From the NCBI RefSeq assembly GCF_029784165.1, contig NC_073696.1, positions 179,669,825-179,733,824 on the forward strand: 64,000 nucleotides of DNA, given 5' to 3'. Position numbers and translations under genes: made by a program. Shown in pieces: positions 23,301 through 35,469 of the stretch (positions are counted from its first letter, which is position 1; each line of letters begins with the position of its first letter). The notes under the pieces are model-generated. The model made no database searches, was not told the DNA's origin, and saw only the letters and a program-made list of their open reading frames with translations. Source of the stretch: Wyeomyia smithii (lineage: Eukaryota > Arthropoda > Insecta > Diptera > Culicidae).

Positions 23301-24960
23301 GTCGTTAAAGCAACGAAATGATGATTGCATTTTAATATTAAAGGACTCACGAAAGTGATTTACGACTGAGTCGGCTTTTTCCCAGGAAATGCTGCAACCA
23401 TTAATTAACGTACAAACAAAATGACAAGCAAAGGCACCGATTTTATTACTATTTTGTTACGGCTGCCTGGAACGATAAGCTAGTTACCACCGAAAGTATA
23501 TAAAATGCCCTCATACTGCTGAAAACAAGGGAAAAATTCTATGTAATTTTACCATTCGTGGAGAAATTGCTAGCAAAAATTGTATATAAATTGAATACCT
23601 TTTATATAGGGAGAAGTTCAAAATTCTTTGTAACAAAATTTTCAAACTTTTGCCGCTTTTACGCTTCAAATACAATTATTTTACTTAGTCAACTGAAACA
23701 GTTACAATATTAGTTACCACATTTTCATTTAAAATAAACAACATTGTTTATGAATACAGCAAAATAGTCCTAAATATTGTCACGATTTAGTCTAATGCCA
23801 AATTAGAATTATATCGGCCGATCCCAGTAGAGCAGTATAATTGAGAATGCCTTTAAGAAGCTCGTTGCCGCAAGATAATAGAATTCGCTTCGACAAGTGG
23901 GTGGTCGTTGGTTTTAATTTTAGTTCGTATTCTGTTCCACACGCAAAAGTTGAACTCTTGTACAATCATTGTGTCTTCCCGATTCGCACAAATGTTGCAC
24001 AGAAATCGCACAATAAATGTATGAAACGCATAACGCAACAGTTGTACTGCGAATACATTGACATAGAATGAAATCAGAATATGTATCATATACCGACACT
24101 TCATTTCTCACGTCGAATGTATTAGTGACTACTACTCATAAAGCAGTGCAAGCAGCAAACAACAACCTGTGAACTCACTTATTTTAAATAGCTATAATAC
24201 TCGATCGTTTAATCTCGATGGATTTGGTCATTAAAAATGCATGATTTACAAAAAAAAGAAACAAAACTCTGTTCACAACATTTTGTAATCAACGCTAGTT
24301 TCACCACAAAACTAGCAAAACCCTCCATTCCACAAAGCCACAAAAGCGTTGCCGATTTTTTATGGCAACACTTGTAAATTGTGAATAATTATTATTTGAC
24401 ATCCTGTGCACGCGCTTTTTTGTTTCAAGCGACGGAGAAATTTCTCTCTCGCTCGTGTGATTGACATGTACGTGCGACGAGACTAGATACATCACATACA
24501 ATTTGCAGATTGCTCTTTCGCTTCTCGTTCGGTTCGGATTGCGACGCGCAAGGCGATGTCACGTCGCTTCACGAAATGAGCGAGACACCAGTGCAGTGCA
24601 TACTTGATACCAGTGTTGTTAGTCTCACTCATGCTGTCGGTGCGTGCTTGCTGCTACTCAGGGTAATGCATGAAGAAGAAAGAGTATCTTGAAAGCGTGT
24701 GTGCAGGAGACTGGAGAAATATAGCATATGTCTCGTTATCAAGAAGAAAGAAGGAGGAAGGTTTTGCTTTTCGCTCGCTTTGCAATGCTGCTTGATACCA
24801 GTTGAAATTGTTTAAGTGTAGTAGTTTGGGGCTGCCAAATACATTGAAAAAACGCTAGAGCATTAATTGCGTTATGCCCAACAACCAATCATTGTACTGG
24901 TTTCAAATCAAATCAACAATTGCGCTAAAAACGAACAATTTTGTACTGGTTTTACACCAT
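20400..24960. other. No gene recognised
   Basis: About 4.5 kb without a supportable gene. Reading frames are short and overlap on both strands. Short AT-rich inverted stretches occur, but none was resolved into an element. Confidence 0.4.
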
Positions 24961-24966
24961 TCAACT

Positions 24967-26720
24967 TTTGCGTGCAGCAACTAAGGCCGTTGCAGGAAGT
25001 CTTTGTTGGAGAAAACCAATGCGGTTTTCGAATGGGACGATCTACAACGGACCAGATGTTTACCTTGAGACAGATCCTCGACAAGTTTCGAGAATACAAC
25101 GTGCAGACACTTCATCTGTTTATTGACTTCAAAGCGGCGTACGATACAGCACAACGCAACGATCTCTGGCAAATAATGGTTTCCCAACAAAACTAATTAA
25201 ACTGTTGTTGCGACGGTCGACGGTTTCACATCATGCGTCAGCACAGCGGGTGAATTTTCGGATGCGTTTGTGACGTTAGATGATTTGAAGAAAGTTGACG
25301 GGCTCTCGAACTTGCTGTTCAACAAAGTTTTAAAAGGTGTAATACGAAGGGCAGGTGTGCAGAGGAGCGGCATCATCATCACGAAGACCCACATGCTTCT
25401 TGGCTGATATAATTGGTGTTAGCCGTAGAGCAGTTGAGGAGGCCTTTACGGCTCTCAAGAGGGAAGCTGCGAAATTAGACTAACCATAAACACTGCCAAA
25501 ACGAAGTACATGGTGACTGGCAGAGAGCGTGGTAGTTCTGCGAGTGTTGGTGCTGCGGTGGTCGACGAATTTGTTTATCTTGGTACTCTCGTGACATGTG
25601 ACAACGAGGTAAAAAGAGGATTGTTGCAGTGAATAGGGCTAATTATGGATTGCGTAACCAGCTTAGGTCCCATAACCTACTGATCCGTATGAAATTTGCA
25701 CTCTACAGGAGTCTGATCCTTCCGGTGTTGCTCTATGGACATGAATCGTAGACGTGGAAGGATCGACGAGCGCTTGGGGCCTTCGAGCGTAGAATCCTGC
25801 GATCAATACTCGGAGGACAATTAGAGAATGGGGTGGAGCAGGCGCATGAATCATGAGCTGTACGAAGTATCCAAACCAGAGCCTGACAAAGTCATTTTCA
25901 ATCGACAATTATCAGGTTATAGGGACGCTTCGACCCGTCGCTTTGAATTGAAAAGCTTTTGTATCATTTTCGAGCACTTTGTGAGTCACATGAACCCAGT
26001 CGAAAGCTCTTGCTTTGATTTTGACAACTGAAGGGCTTGAAATTGATACAAATGCTTTTCAATTGAAAGCGGAGATTATCACCATCACTCTCACATGACG
26101 ATTCTCAATTGAAAATGACAATGAGCGCTGACGGAGACTACTTCACGCATATATAGGAAATAGGGAGGAAATATCGATCGAAACTTGCGTGACGTATTTA
26201 TTGGATGCCATTGCCGTTCAAACTACAGCTTGCGGTATAAGAAAGGAAGAGTCTCTGTCTCCGTCACTCTCTCCGTCAATTGAAATAGTCATCAGTTTCA
26301 TTTGAAATGATCCGATAACCAACAGACGGGAAAGAGAGAAAGAAGTGATTTAATGACAGTAGCTGAAAGGAATCTAGTGAAAATGAAGCTGTTCGAATCG
26401 AAATGACAGCGCGAGATATTCACTTTCATTGTTTTGTTTCGAAAATGTAGAGCCCTGATCCAAACACGCTGATATTGTCAAGCTGATGAAACACGGCAGG
26501 TTACAGTGAGCTGGCCACGTAGCGCGGATAGCGGATGAGCAACCGGTAGAGATAATTTTTAGCAGAGGTAGAGGCTGACGACTTAGAGGCAGACCTCTCT
26601 CGCGCTGGTTGTGTGCTGTCGACGAAGATGCCAGAGCATCGGGTATAAAGAGAGACTGAAGAGGAGCAGCCCAAGACCTAGTTCTTTGGAGACGTATTCT
26701 GCATTCGGCTGGGATCTCAA
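24967..26720 (+). pseudogene. RTE-like LINE reverse transcriptase relic
   Basis: The copy is 5' truncated and starts in the RT domain at LRPLQEVFVGENQCGFRMGR. It continues with LRQILDKFREYNVQTLHLFI and DFKAAYDT, a palm segment with the first catalytic Asp region. The FADD-type motif is deleted or shifted near 25390-25410. Later come RRAVEEAFTALKREAAK, EFVYLGTLVTCDNEVKRRI, ALYRSLILPVLLYGHE, MNHELYEVSK, AGHVARIADEQP and RPLSRWLCAVDEDARASG. Multiple stops and frameshifts are present. A 581-bp hAT-type MITE (25877-26457) interrupts it, and the frame resumes exactly after removal. The clade (RTE-like) is judged from the C-terminal motifs, without alignment. Confidence 0.75.
25877..26457. mobile_element. 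581-bp hAT-type MITE inside an RTE-like LINE
   Basis: A perfect 8-bp target duplication ATCCAAAC lies at 25869-25876 and 26458-26465. The ends are CAGAGCCTGACA at the left and CAGGGCTCTACA on the complement of the right. Removal of the element plus one duplication rejoins the LINE frame as …YEVSK/HADIVKL…. The inside is rich in the palindromic theme TTCAATTGAA. 8-bp duplications and CAG-type ends fit hAT mobilisation. Non-coding. Confidence 0.85.
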
Positions 26721-27048
26721 TGACCTGTCTCCAGAAAAGTAAAATAGAATGCAAGTTCTTCGATATCAACGGACGTAAGCATGGGTTTATTCTTATGTTT
26801 TCAACTGACACTTCTTTATGTTGAACCCCTATTGACAAAAGTAAGTCCCACTTACAATAAAACTGACCAGAGGGACATTTAATTAATTTCTCTCCAGGTA
26901 ATTAGTATTGGCAGTGAGAACAAGGCTTAAAATAGTAGGCGTTAAAAGGAAAGGAGAAATCCACCCACAAATACTGATATATAATATCCATGTTAGTCAT
27001 ATATATTAAGGGTAAATAATGATACTGCTAATAATAAAGTTGGATCAT

Positions 27049-27300
27049 TCCATACGAAGTGTACATGCCACTTGGACGAGACCATCACAGATTTTGCACA
27101 AAATTGGGAGATTGATTTTGTCACCCCCCGTTCTGTAATATGAGCCAATCGCGAGATGTAACATTTTGACGAAAAATAAATTGCGAATTTAAAAACTATT
27201 CTCTGTTATCAATCTTTTTAGATGTGAAGGGTTTACTAAACGCGCACTATAAAAAAACTAGCAGAAGATTTTTCATTTTCAGTAATTTTCACGTTTTTTT
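27049..27300 (+). repeat. Dispersed repeat end, related to 47836-48110
   Basis: It shares CGACCATCACAGATTTT-like, GTAATRTGAGYCAAT and GAGATRTAACATTTT phrases, in the same order and orientation, with 47836-48110. It is probably the end of a large non-autonomous element. No coding content. Confidence 0.5.
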
Positions 27301-27479
27301 TTCACGTATCATGGACGTGCGGTGATGACAAGACTTTCTGGAATTTCGAATAAATTGAATTTAAGATCTACACTGTTTTTTAATGCAAGAAGTGATTTAA
27401 AAACGGTCATCATCAAGGTTTTTCAAAGTAAGTTTTTTAAGTATTAGATCTAGATATAAAAATTATCTATCCAGTGCCG

Positions 27480-29265
27480 AAACCAAAATGCGTCGCCATA
27501 TCAATTGGTCTTGGGCTGCAATCCTCCAGTCGACTCTAACACCTCACCGACATATTCAGGCATCTTTGTCGACAGCACACATCCAACGAATGACAAACAT
27601 CATTTTCCAGTTTCAGTTAAGGCATAGTTCCAGTTAAGGATTGACCGGAAAAATTTTGAGCTCAAAAACCTCATCGCAGCACTAAAATCTGACGGACTAT
27701 CACTCTCTCTACCAGCCAGCATGTACTTCATTTTGGCAGAGTTTATGACAAGCCCAATTCTCGTAGCTTCCCTCTTGAGAGGTAGAAAGGCCTCTTCCAC
27801 CGCTCTGCGGTTAATACCAATGATGTCGACATCGTCCGCAAAACCTAGAAGCATATGAGATTCGTTGCTTCAAACCATCTAACATCACGAAAGCGTCCGA
27901 TATCTCACCGGCTACCCTGACGCTTGATGTGGAACCATCAGGGATGGCACGAAGCAGTCCAATTAGATTTGTTAGAAAACCAGGCTCGCGAGAGCCGTAC
28001 GCTGTCCTGGAGTTTATGAGCACATGGCGAGTCTGCAAATTGAATTCTTGGAATCTATCGAGGATTTGTCGCAGGGTAAGCATTTGGTCTATGATGGAGC
28101 GTCCCCCTCGAAAACTACATTGGTACTCGCCAAACAAAGGTTTCCTGCAACAACCCCAAACCATGGGACAAGATGCGGGAGAGTTTTGTACACGGTATCG
28201 AAGAGAATTATGCCTCCGTAAGTGACTGTAGTCCAGGCGGTGGCCTTTTTTGTAGATCGGGCATTTAAGACCTTCCAATCCGTCCGAAGACAATTCTTTA
28301 TCAGTTCACACTTTCAGCCTGATCCGATGAATAACACGCTACAGCTGTTCGCTCCCGACTCTGAAAAGCTCGGTAGGAATACCGTCCTTTCCAGTTGTTA
28401 AGCTCTTTAGCTGATTTCTTCATCTCGTTCATGATTGGTGGATCAACAGGTTGTCCATTATTCTTAATGGTAATCCTACTCCTTTCGACGCCTCTGTCTT
28501 CCTCGCCGCTCAGCAGTACACTGAAATGTTGTTTTCAACACCTGGTCACCTCTGATTTATCAGTATTCAGGATCCACTTTCTATCGTTGCACATGATTCC
28601 GGTAATATTTTGTAGAAGCTCCTCGCATTGTGCCTAGAGAAGCAGCTTTCCACCTCCGCAAGAACACGTTACCAATGCTGACGTTTCTTCCGGCGAAGGA
28701 GTCTCTTTTCAGCGGCTCCAGCTGCTCGATATCTTCTTACGCTCTGATGCATCACAGCCGTAGGTAACAAGTCAGCTCTGACGCGGTTCTTCTCATCCGT
28801 CACTCGCTGGCACTCAGCGTCAAACCACTCGTTGGGTGTCGTGGTCACAGCTGTATCCAACACTCCTCGCGCTATGGTGTTGATTGTACTGTGGATATGT
28901 CTCCTTCAGGTTCCCTCCAATGTGCGATCGATCCGCTTAGCAACTTTCTGCGAGTTCTCTGCAGCCACTCCTACAGTTGATAACCATTGGATGTTAAACC
29001 GTATCTTCCTCGTTGACCTAGTTTTTTAGAACATTATAAAACGGAGAATTTTTGTTACTACGCGATAGTGATCCAAGTCAACATTTGGTACTCTGAACGA
29101 CCTTACGTCTGTAACGTCTGAAAAGTGCGGATCAGAAAATGGTCGATCTTAAAGCAGGTCATCCCATCCGGGTGCACCCAGGTGTGCTTACGAATATTCC
29201 GACGTGCAGAAAGAGTGCTACAGATAGTCAAGCCCCTGGCTGCAGCAAAATAAATAACTTGCGAC
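27480..29265 (-). pseudogene. RTE-like LINE relic, minus strand
   Basis: Read from 29265 leftward. An endonuclease tail comes first, with CSTLSARRNIRKHTWVHPDG and KIDHFLI. The linker has TPNEWFDAECQRVTDEKNRV and EKRLLRRKKRQH. The RT domain has FGEYQCSFRGGRSIIDQMLT, LRQILDRFQEFNLQTRHVLI, GSTSSVRVAGEISDAFVMLD, LLGFADDVDIIGI (intact ADD motif) and RRAVEEAFLPLKREATRIGL. A deletion near 27600 then jumps to a tail related to AVDEDA-RIAAQDQ. Both ends are truncated and several frameshifts exist. It is the same lineage as the + strand copy at 24967-26720, facing it tail to tail. Confidence 0.75.
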
Positions 29266-29559
29266 AAGAACCGCCAGTTTTGATAATTTTAGTTTCATTT
29301 GGTGGATAGTATACTGTTACTTATTAAATATTTTAAATATCTCGAAAAACCAGATTTTCAATTGGTTGATAACGCCGTAACTGTCGACCCACAAGTTTAA
29401 TCTTTATGGATTTCATCTGTTGAGGGTTTTAGATGCAGCCCGTGATTTGGACACTTATTTTGTTCAAATCAATTACGTAATCTATGAAATAATCTATGAA
29501 AATGCTCAGTTCGACGAACTGAGCCCAGTGATTTATGCTATTCGTCCCATTGGATAACA

Positions 29560-31485
29560 TTTAGACCTTCGTCACCTTACTAACACGCAGAGAATCCTGA
29601 GTAAGAATCCCCAGGATACCTTTAACTCGGTGACGGAATCGTTGAAGGAATCGCAAACACGATCCGGAGGATTCCCACTCAGGATTCTTATTCAAGAATC
29701 CTACCCAGTCCGCACAAATGACATGTTGGTGACCTTTAAGAGAAGAATTATATTCGTATTAGGAATATGTTCTGTAAATGGTCAGGAATGCTAAAAAAGC
29801 GTCGAAAAGGCAGGGCTTAGAGCATTATACAAACTTTTAGTAATTGTCACAAAGTGGTTTGTTAGAAATTGTCTACGTGTACATATTTTTAACTTGGTGA
29901 TATTTATAGGAGAAACCAGAAACGTTTCTGTTTTTGTTTTAAATTGTCACCGCGAGACATAGTTTTATCGACACATAATGAATATTTTTCGTGACGAAGT
30001 TCTAAATCAAAATATACTATTCGTGACCAACTCCCGAACATTGATGTTTTAGTTTTTTTTTATTTCGCCGATGAAATTTTAGAAATGCTTAAATGTGTAC
30101 ATATGAGTAATAACATAGAACAAGTTGAAATTGCGAGAAATGAAATGCCAAGCGCTATTTTCAAATGCAATCCCATTTTCATGGTGAAAGTATAGCGTCT
30201 ACCCCTTACAATTTTCATGCGCCTTCAAAAAAATTAAGTTTTAGATAGTATATGTAAATTTCCTAATATTTTGAAAACACGAAAAATTGAATTTGTTGAT
30301 CATTTAAGGCAAATGTCTGTTTATAAGTAACTCCTGTTGTAATCTTGTTACAAAATAATGAAAATTTTCAAGGAAAACGTCTAAATCATATTATGGTTTA
30401 ATTTTATAATCGACTGCTTTCGCCGCTTTTAGCAAGCATTTCCCCCATTTTAGTGAGCCAACAAACTTTAGGTGTTCGTCACCAATTATTCTTGGTGACT
30501 CTCGTAAACAAGATGCATTTCTCCGGTTTTAGATCATTTCTTGATTTTTCAATAAAGATCAATTGACTCAATGACTTTTCTGAGACAATATAAATCGAAC
30601 GTTAGTTTCAGAGAATATTTAACATGATTAAATTGAACTAATTTTTCTTTTGTTATATGTTTAAAAAAGTTTAAAAAATTCCGCGGAACTATTGAAAAGA
30701 TCACATATTCTGTTATAACAACATTTAACATATATTTTCGTACAAAAGTCACGGTGACTAAATAGTAACATTTGTTGTTCAAAGCCCGATGTTTACTTTT
30801 TCTGATATTTATTTAAACCAAAAATAAAAATTATTACAAAAATCACTGTGACAATGTTAATAACTTATAAGTTTTTTCAAAAGGTCACAAATTCTATTAA
30901 ACAAAACTATTGACAAATATTTTCTTACAAAAGTCACAGTGACTAACTGGGGAAACTATTTCTATGAAAAGTCACTATGCATTTATAACAAAAATTTAAA
31001 TGTGCCTCTTAATTTCTTGGTGACTATTCTAAGACAAAAGGCCATTTGTACTTTTAATTACCACCGTGACTACTTAATGATAAAATTCTTTCGTTCCACA
31101 AGTAAAATGATTTCGTCTGTGACCCTTCTGGGAAAAATAAATAAATTGTAGTTCAATTATCACAGAGACAAAATGAAATTCTCTAATCATAGCCTTAGTG
31201 TCTTTTATAAGAAAATAAACACAAGTTTTTCTATGAAATATAATGGTTACTCGATTACGAAAACTATTTCCATATCATTTTTTAAAAGGTTCGGGAGACG
31301 ATTGTAAGAAAAAAGTCCTATTTTAATTGTGACTCTCGTGCGGATTGGGATAGAGCCATACACAGGGCACTCCTGAGGATTCTTTTTTCAGGAATCCTTT
31401 TCAAGGACGCTCACGAATCCAATATGAGGAATCCAAGAGAATTTATGCGAATCGTATGTGTTCGTCCGGGGATTGCTATACCTTT
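29560..31485. repeat. 1.9-kb palindrome-rich repeat, possible non-autonomous element
   Basis: Both edges carry GGATTC-rich blocks in opposite orientation: at the left CTCAGGATTCTTATTCAAG and CCCAGTCCGCAC, at the right the complementary CCTGAGGATTCTTTTTTCAG and GTGCGGATTGGGA. The interior (30480-31330) holds repeated near-palindromes of the type AGTCAC-N-GTGACT (for example 30746-30760, 30930-30945). No coding family was seen. Precise ends and a target duplication were not found, so this is a proposal. Confidence 0.4.
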
Positions 31486-31489
31486 CTAG

Positions 31490-32330
31490 GAGAAAGGCAA
31501 AAACATGTTAACTATTAATCATGGAAAATTTCACGTCATAAAAACAATATTCAAAAAAGTTTTTGGTAGCAAATTTGTTTACCTGAAAATTATGATTTGA
31601 AATAAATATGAGATGACCGTTTTTTACATCACTCTTTGTTTTTGAAATCAATTTTCTTTTTCAGAGTGAAATCTTAAATTTATTTTTATCATAATTTTTC
31701 AATGAAAACTCAGATAATTTCCTTAACAACTTTTCCTAATCGCTTACCATTTTCCAGATATATCAATTTATTACAAAACATCAGCCCTTTTAAAATGTTG
31801 GTCTAGATAAATATTTGAAAAATTGAATATAAAAGTTTGAAAAATTAAATATGCAAAGTTGCAGAATTTATTTGGATTTTGATAAGGTGCTACCAACATC
31901 TGGTCGAGTTGAAGTCGGGGCGCGAATTCGCAAATGTCCATAAATCTTCGACTAAAAACTAGAAAAATACTGCAGTTGCATATGAAGCCACAAAGTGTAG
32001 TTATATATGAAATCACAAAAGCATAGTCCAAAAATGATTGAGAAACAACCAAACTTATCAGAATAAAATGAGTGTATCAGGAAATTGTGCAACAAGTTTT
32101 GTTTGCATACTAGGAAAAATATTAAAAAAACCATATGAAGATATTATGAAAAAGATTTAATTATATAAATGAAGTAAAGATTGAAAAATATTATAAAAAA
32201 AATATTTCCATATCATTACAATTCAATGAAATTTGAATGTAAATTCGATACCAATTTTCAAATGCCTTTTTTAGTTAAACAGAACGTTTACGTAGAGCAT
32301 TCGTGTACAAAATCTTTATAGGAATGGATA
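31490..32330. other. No gene recognised
   Basis: AT-rich DNA without supportable features. Confidence 0.4.
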
Positions 32331-32339
32331 AATTAGTTT

Positions 32340-32640
32340 TCGTCATTTCCGTTCAAAAGATAATAATTCCAATAAAAAGTCACGGACCATGGATCGATAT
32401 CGTTCGCCGTTGACGGTAACATTTCGTCCAAGGTATTCTATAAAGAAAAACATCCCAATATTTCCATAATCCCACGAGCCCATAAACCTCACTCAAATTG
32501 TTGCGAGTCGATGGTTTACTATCTAACAACGAGAATTTGGTGCGAAATTTGATTATAATGCCTCTAATTTTGGTTTCACTAGGTCGATTAAGGCGATAAA
32601 ATACTCGTAGCAGGCAAAACACATTTCACACAGAGCAAGA
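32340..32640 (-). pseudogene. mariner-like transposase, internal-deletion relic
   Basis: On the minus strand the HTH-type segment FYRLNRPSETKIRGIIIKF with SLLDSKPSTR matches the N-terminal domain of a large insect mariner-like transposase group (PSE-TIRR-V-KF pattern). Only about 40 nt later a second frame reads YGNIGMFFFIEYLGRNVTVN followed by GERYRSMVRDFL, the segment after the catalytic core strand. The region between, which should contain the first Asp, is deleted. The frame shifts between the two pieces. Family assignment is from motif memory. Confidence 0.6.
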
Positions 32641-32644
32641 TCTT

Positions 32645-35238
32645 TGCCATTAAATTTGCTACGATTTGCAATCATTTCTCACTTGTGAGTCTACACATGA
32701 TTAAATAACATAGTTTACCGAACAATTTCGACTTTTTTTTAATTTCCAACATCTCTGTAATTCTACCCTTAATCCAAATTATTCGACCTCAGGTGATAAC
32801 TGAAATTAATTTAATACATAACTAAAACAAATTGATTTTCTCGTTATCGTTTCTTTCGTTTCAGAAGAAAATGAAAGAAAACTTAGTCAACTTCCAAAAA
32901 ATGTGTAATGGAACAGAAAACTTTGGTTGTCGTGTGCCAATTTTTTTCGAACAGTAGATGTTTTTGAGTTAATATTTAATATATTATCCAGGCTTTATTT
33001 TTACGCTCGTTATTATATGCGATTCCCTCCAAGTTGCTCTGGAAGTACGATACTAATAGAACCAGCTGACATATATCTAAATGCCGGCTCGAAAAGAACT
33101 CAGTGTCAGCGTCATAGCGCTAGCTCCGCAATTGTCCGTAAATCAACAGTTGGCCGCAAAGTTTGTGTTCAACAAACATTGGGTGGTCTAGTTTCGATAA
33201 CGGAATTTAGCTGCTAGGTTTTGCTTTGCTATTATATGAAATTACAATTGAAAAAAAAAACAAATCAATCAGAGAATTTATTCTTCCGAAGTAATATTGT
33301 TAAATAAGGATAAATGTAGTCAGACCTACATGAAAATAACTTTTCCGACAAGCTATTCGTTTCAGTCAGTTCTTAAATTTTGCAGCGATTTACAATTTAA
33401 CAACTAACTAATTCCAAACAAAGAAAAATATGAATGTGAAAAGCTACTCCCCGATTGACAACAGTATAATTAACCGCACAGTCAGCCACGTTAAAGCGAT
33501 CCAATAAAACTTCTCCGAGCAACTGTCCAAAACAATTGTCACAAAGTTGTTTGTTACATTGTCACATTTCCAATCCCACAAGCATCAGCCTTTCACTTGT
33601 CCTACTTCTGCTGTTTGAAAACTTTTGTTATCCTTTTTACGAACTCAAATGGCAATTCCTCTGTTAATGCAATAAACATACAGTACAACGAGAAACGCGA
33701 TTATTCTCTCTTCCTGGACGGGATGTCTACATGGTCTTGCAGAAAAATAACTGGTCGAAAGGGGACAAGGGGTTCCTTGCGAAACTTTAAATTAAATTGT
33801 TATTGATCAAATGTTTTTCAACTTTTCAAATTGCTACTTGCTTATTACGTAGGTTGGCGCAATGCAGCAAACAAAAATGCACGCTTATAACTCGGAAAAC
33901 GTGCCCGAACCGAAACCAAATGCTGGCCACATTTTTTGAATACATTCAAAGAATCGATTTAGAACTTCTTGAATACATTTCAGTTAAACGACCGGTGGTT
34001 AGTTGACTAGATTGACTATGTATGTGTTTCTCGATCTGATTGTATAAAGCATGGGCCATGATTTTAGCTTACTGGTAGCATCCTTCTGTGCGTTTTCCGG
34101 TGGTGTTTCGCTTCGGTTCGTTGAGATTGGTTCACGTGCAAAGGATTTTATGGTGTTGCTATCTGTGTGAAGAATCAACTTCCTCTTAGTATGCCAGTCG
34201 AATTTTCTTCAAGGGGATTTTATATGCCAAACCTGCCTATACTGACAAAGAATAGTTTACTGACTTGGCTTACCACCTCAAATGCAATATTTGTCTTTCT
34301 TCGCTATCCGGTAATATTAAACTGGCAGATGCTGCCAAGGTTATCTTCCGGACCATTTTTTTTCCTTGAAGCCTGTTGACCAAAGAGTCAACATGACACT
34401 TTTTTATCACGTTGCCATAACAGTGTGCTACATTATCGGTATAGTTTATGTCTAGCCATGCTTTGGATGCTTTTTCTCGGATACGCAACGACAAAGAAAA
34501 TAAAAGAGAAGCAAACCATAGAAAAGCTCGAGTACTGGATGCCAGCATAGTTGTGCCAGTTTGCGTTAATCTGAATTTACCATAATTTATTACGCTGGTA
34601 TTTAATATCTCTGTCATTACGAATATTAAAACTCTGCACTTCTCCTGACAATATGTACAATCAGAGCACTTCACCTGAATTCGCTCCTACAGCGTATATT
34701 GAATTGCCATCGAACAACTTAAAAAAATGTAGAGACCAGCTTTTCTTTTTGCAATGGCATTTTGTGCAATGCTCAAATCAAAGACTTTGACATTTTTGCA
34801 AATTTTCATTTTTATGTCCAAAGTGTCATGTTATTTTCTAATCACACTTTTTGCATATACCGTCCCAAAAGAAGTGCCGAATTCGTGGTTATAGAATATA
34901 ATTTGTGAGATGGCTGGTCTGCCTCTGAATTCGTCGTATTCACTTCCGCAGCACTATTTGTGTCCTTAAGTTCAGCTGATTCGGACGTTGCAAACGAATA
35001 ATATATCAAAAATTGATTTGCAGCTGAAAAAAAAATGGTGTTTATTTCACTAACGCTAGCACCTGAGCAACATTGCGGTGTTCGCTAGAATTATATTCCG
35101 TAGAATCGTGTCGTTTATAGTTTTGATTGGGAAAAAGCAAATGAGAAAGTAGCGTTATTTATGGGTAACACTGAAACAAGAAAGTGAATTATATGCACCT
35201 ATTGAACTATATTTATTTCTTTTCCTCTTTTCCCGCAG
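32645..35238. other. No exon recognised upstream of the neuroligin exons
   Basis: The exon just upstream in the gene should encode the segment preceding the conserved HGESYEWNSG strand and end in phase 1. I found no such segment in this stretch, so it is probably short or farther away. AT-rich DNA with chance frames only (for example 34270-34674 minus). Confidence 0.4.
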
Positions 35239-35400
35239 CTGGTTCACGAGAAAACTCTGGGCCACAGAAATATCCAGTTATGGTGTTCGTACATGGTGAA
35301 TCGTATGAGTGGAACAGCGGCAATCCATACGATGGATCCGTGCTTGCCAGTTTCGGACAAATTTTAGTAGTTACAATCAATTACCGACTAGGAATATTAG
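35239..35400 (+). CDS. Neuroligin exon a (esterase-like domain, oxyanion region)
   Basis: The acceptor is TTTTCCCGCAG ending at 35238. The exon starts inside a codon (phase 1) and reads GSRENSGPQKYPVMVFVHGE, then SYEWNSGNPYDGSVLASFG and ILVVTINYRLGIL. This is the neuroligin version of the alpha/beta-hydrolase oxyanion-hole strand (HGGxF of esterases becomes HGESYEWNSGNPYDGSVLAS), characteristic of insect neuroligins. Neuroligins are postsynaptic type I membrane proteins that bind neurexins through this domain. The exon ends at the G of codon 'G' in ILG, followed by GTTCGC. Upstream exons (signal peptide, start) are not identified in this window. The paralogue number is not determined. Confidence 0.88.
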
Positions 35401-35469
35401 GTTCGCAAACAGCTGACGCATTACAAATGGATCCCGATATTAACTGTTCCTATTTATTTGAAACAACAG
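35401..35469 (+). other. 69-nt stop-free intron (retainable) in neuroligin
   Basis: GT at 35401, AG at 35469, length a multiple of three, no in-frame stop. The donor is AG|GTTCGC (weak, but G at +5). A TTAAC branch-like site sits 26 nt from the acceptor, followed by a pyrimidine-leaning tract. Splicing joins ILG to FLNAN as in family members. Retention would insert 23 codons including a Cys and an Asn-Cys-Ser glycosylation sequon. Confidence 0.75.

Noticed and set aside
34270..34674. 134-codon minus-strand open frame upstream of neuroligin, considered as an exon
   Set aside because: No convincing splice pair or family motif; composition looks like chance frame in AT-rich DNA.
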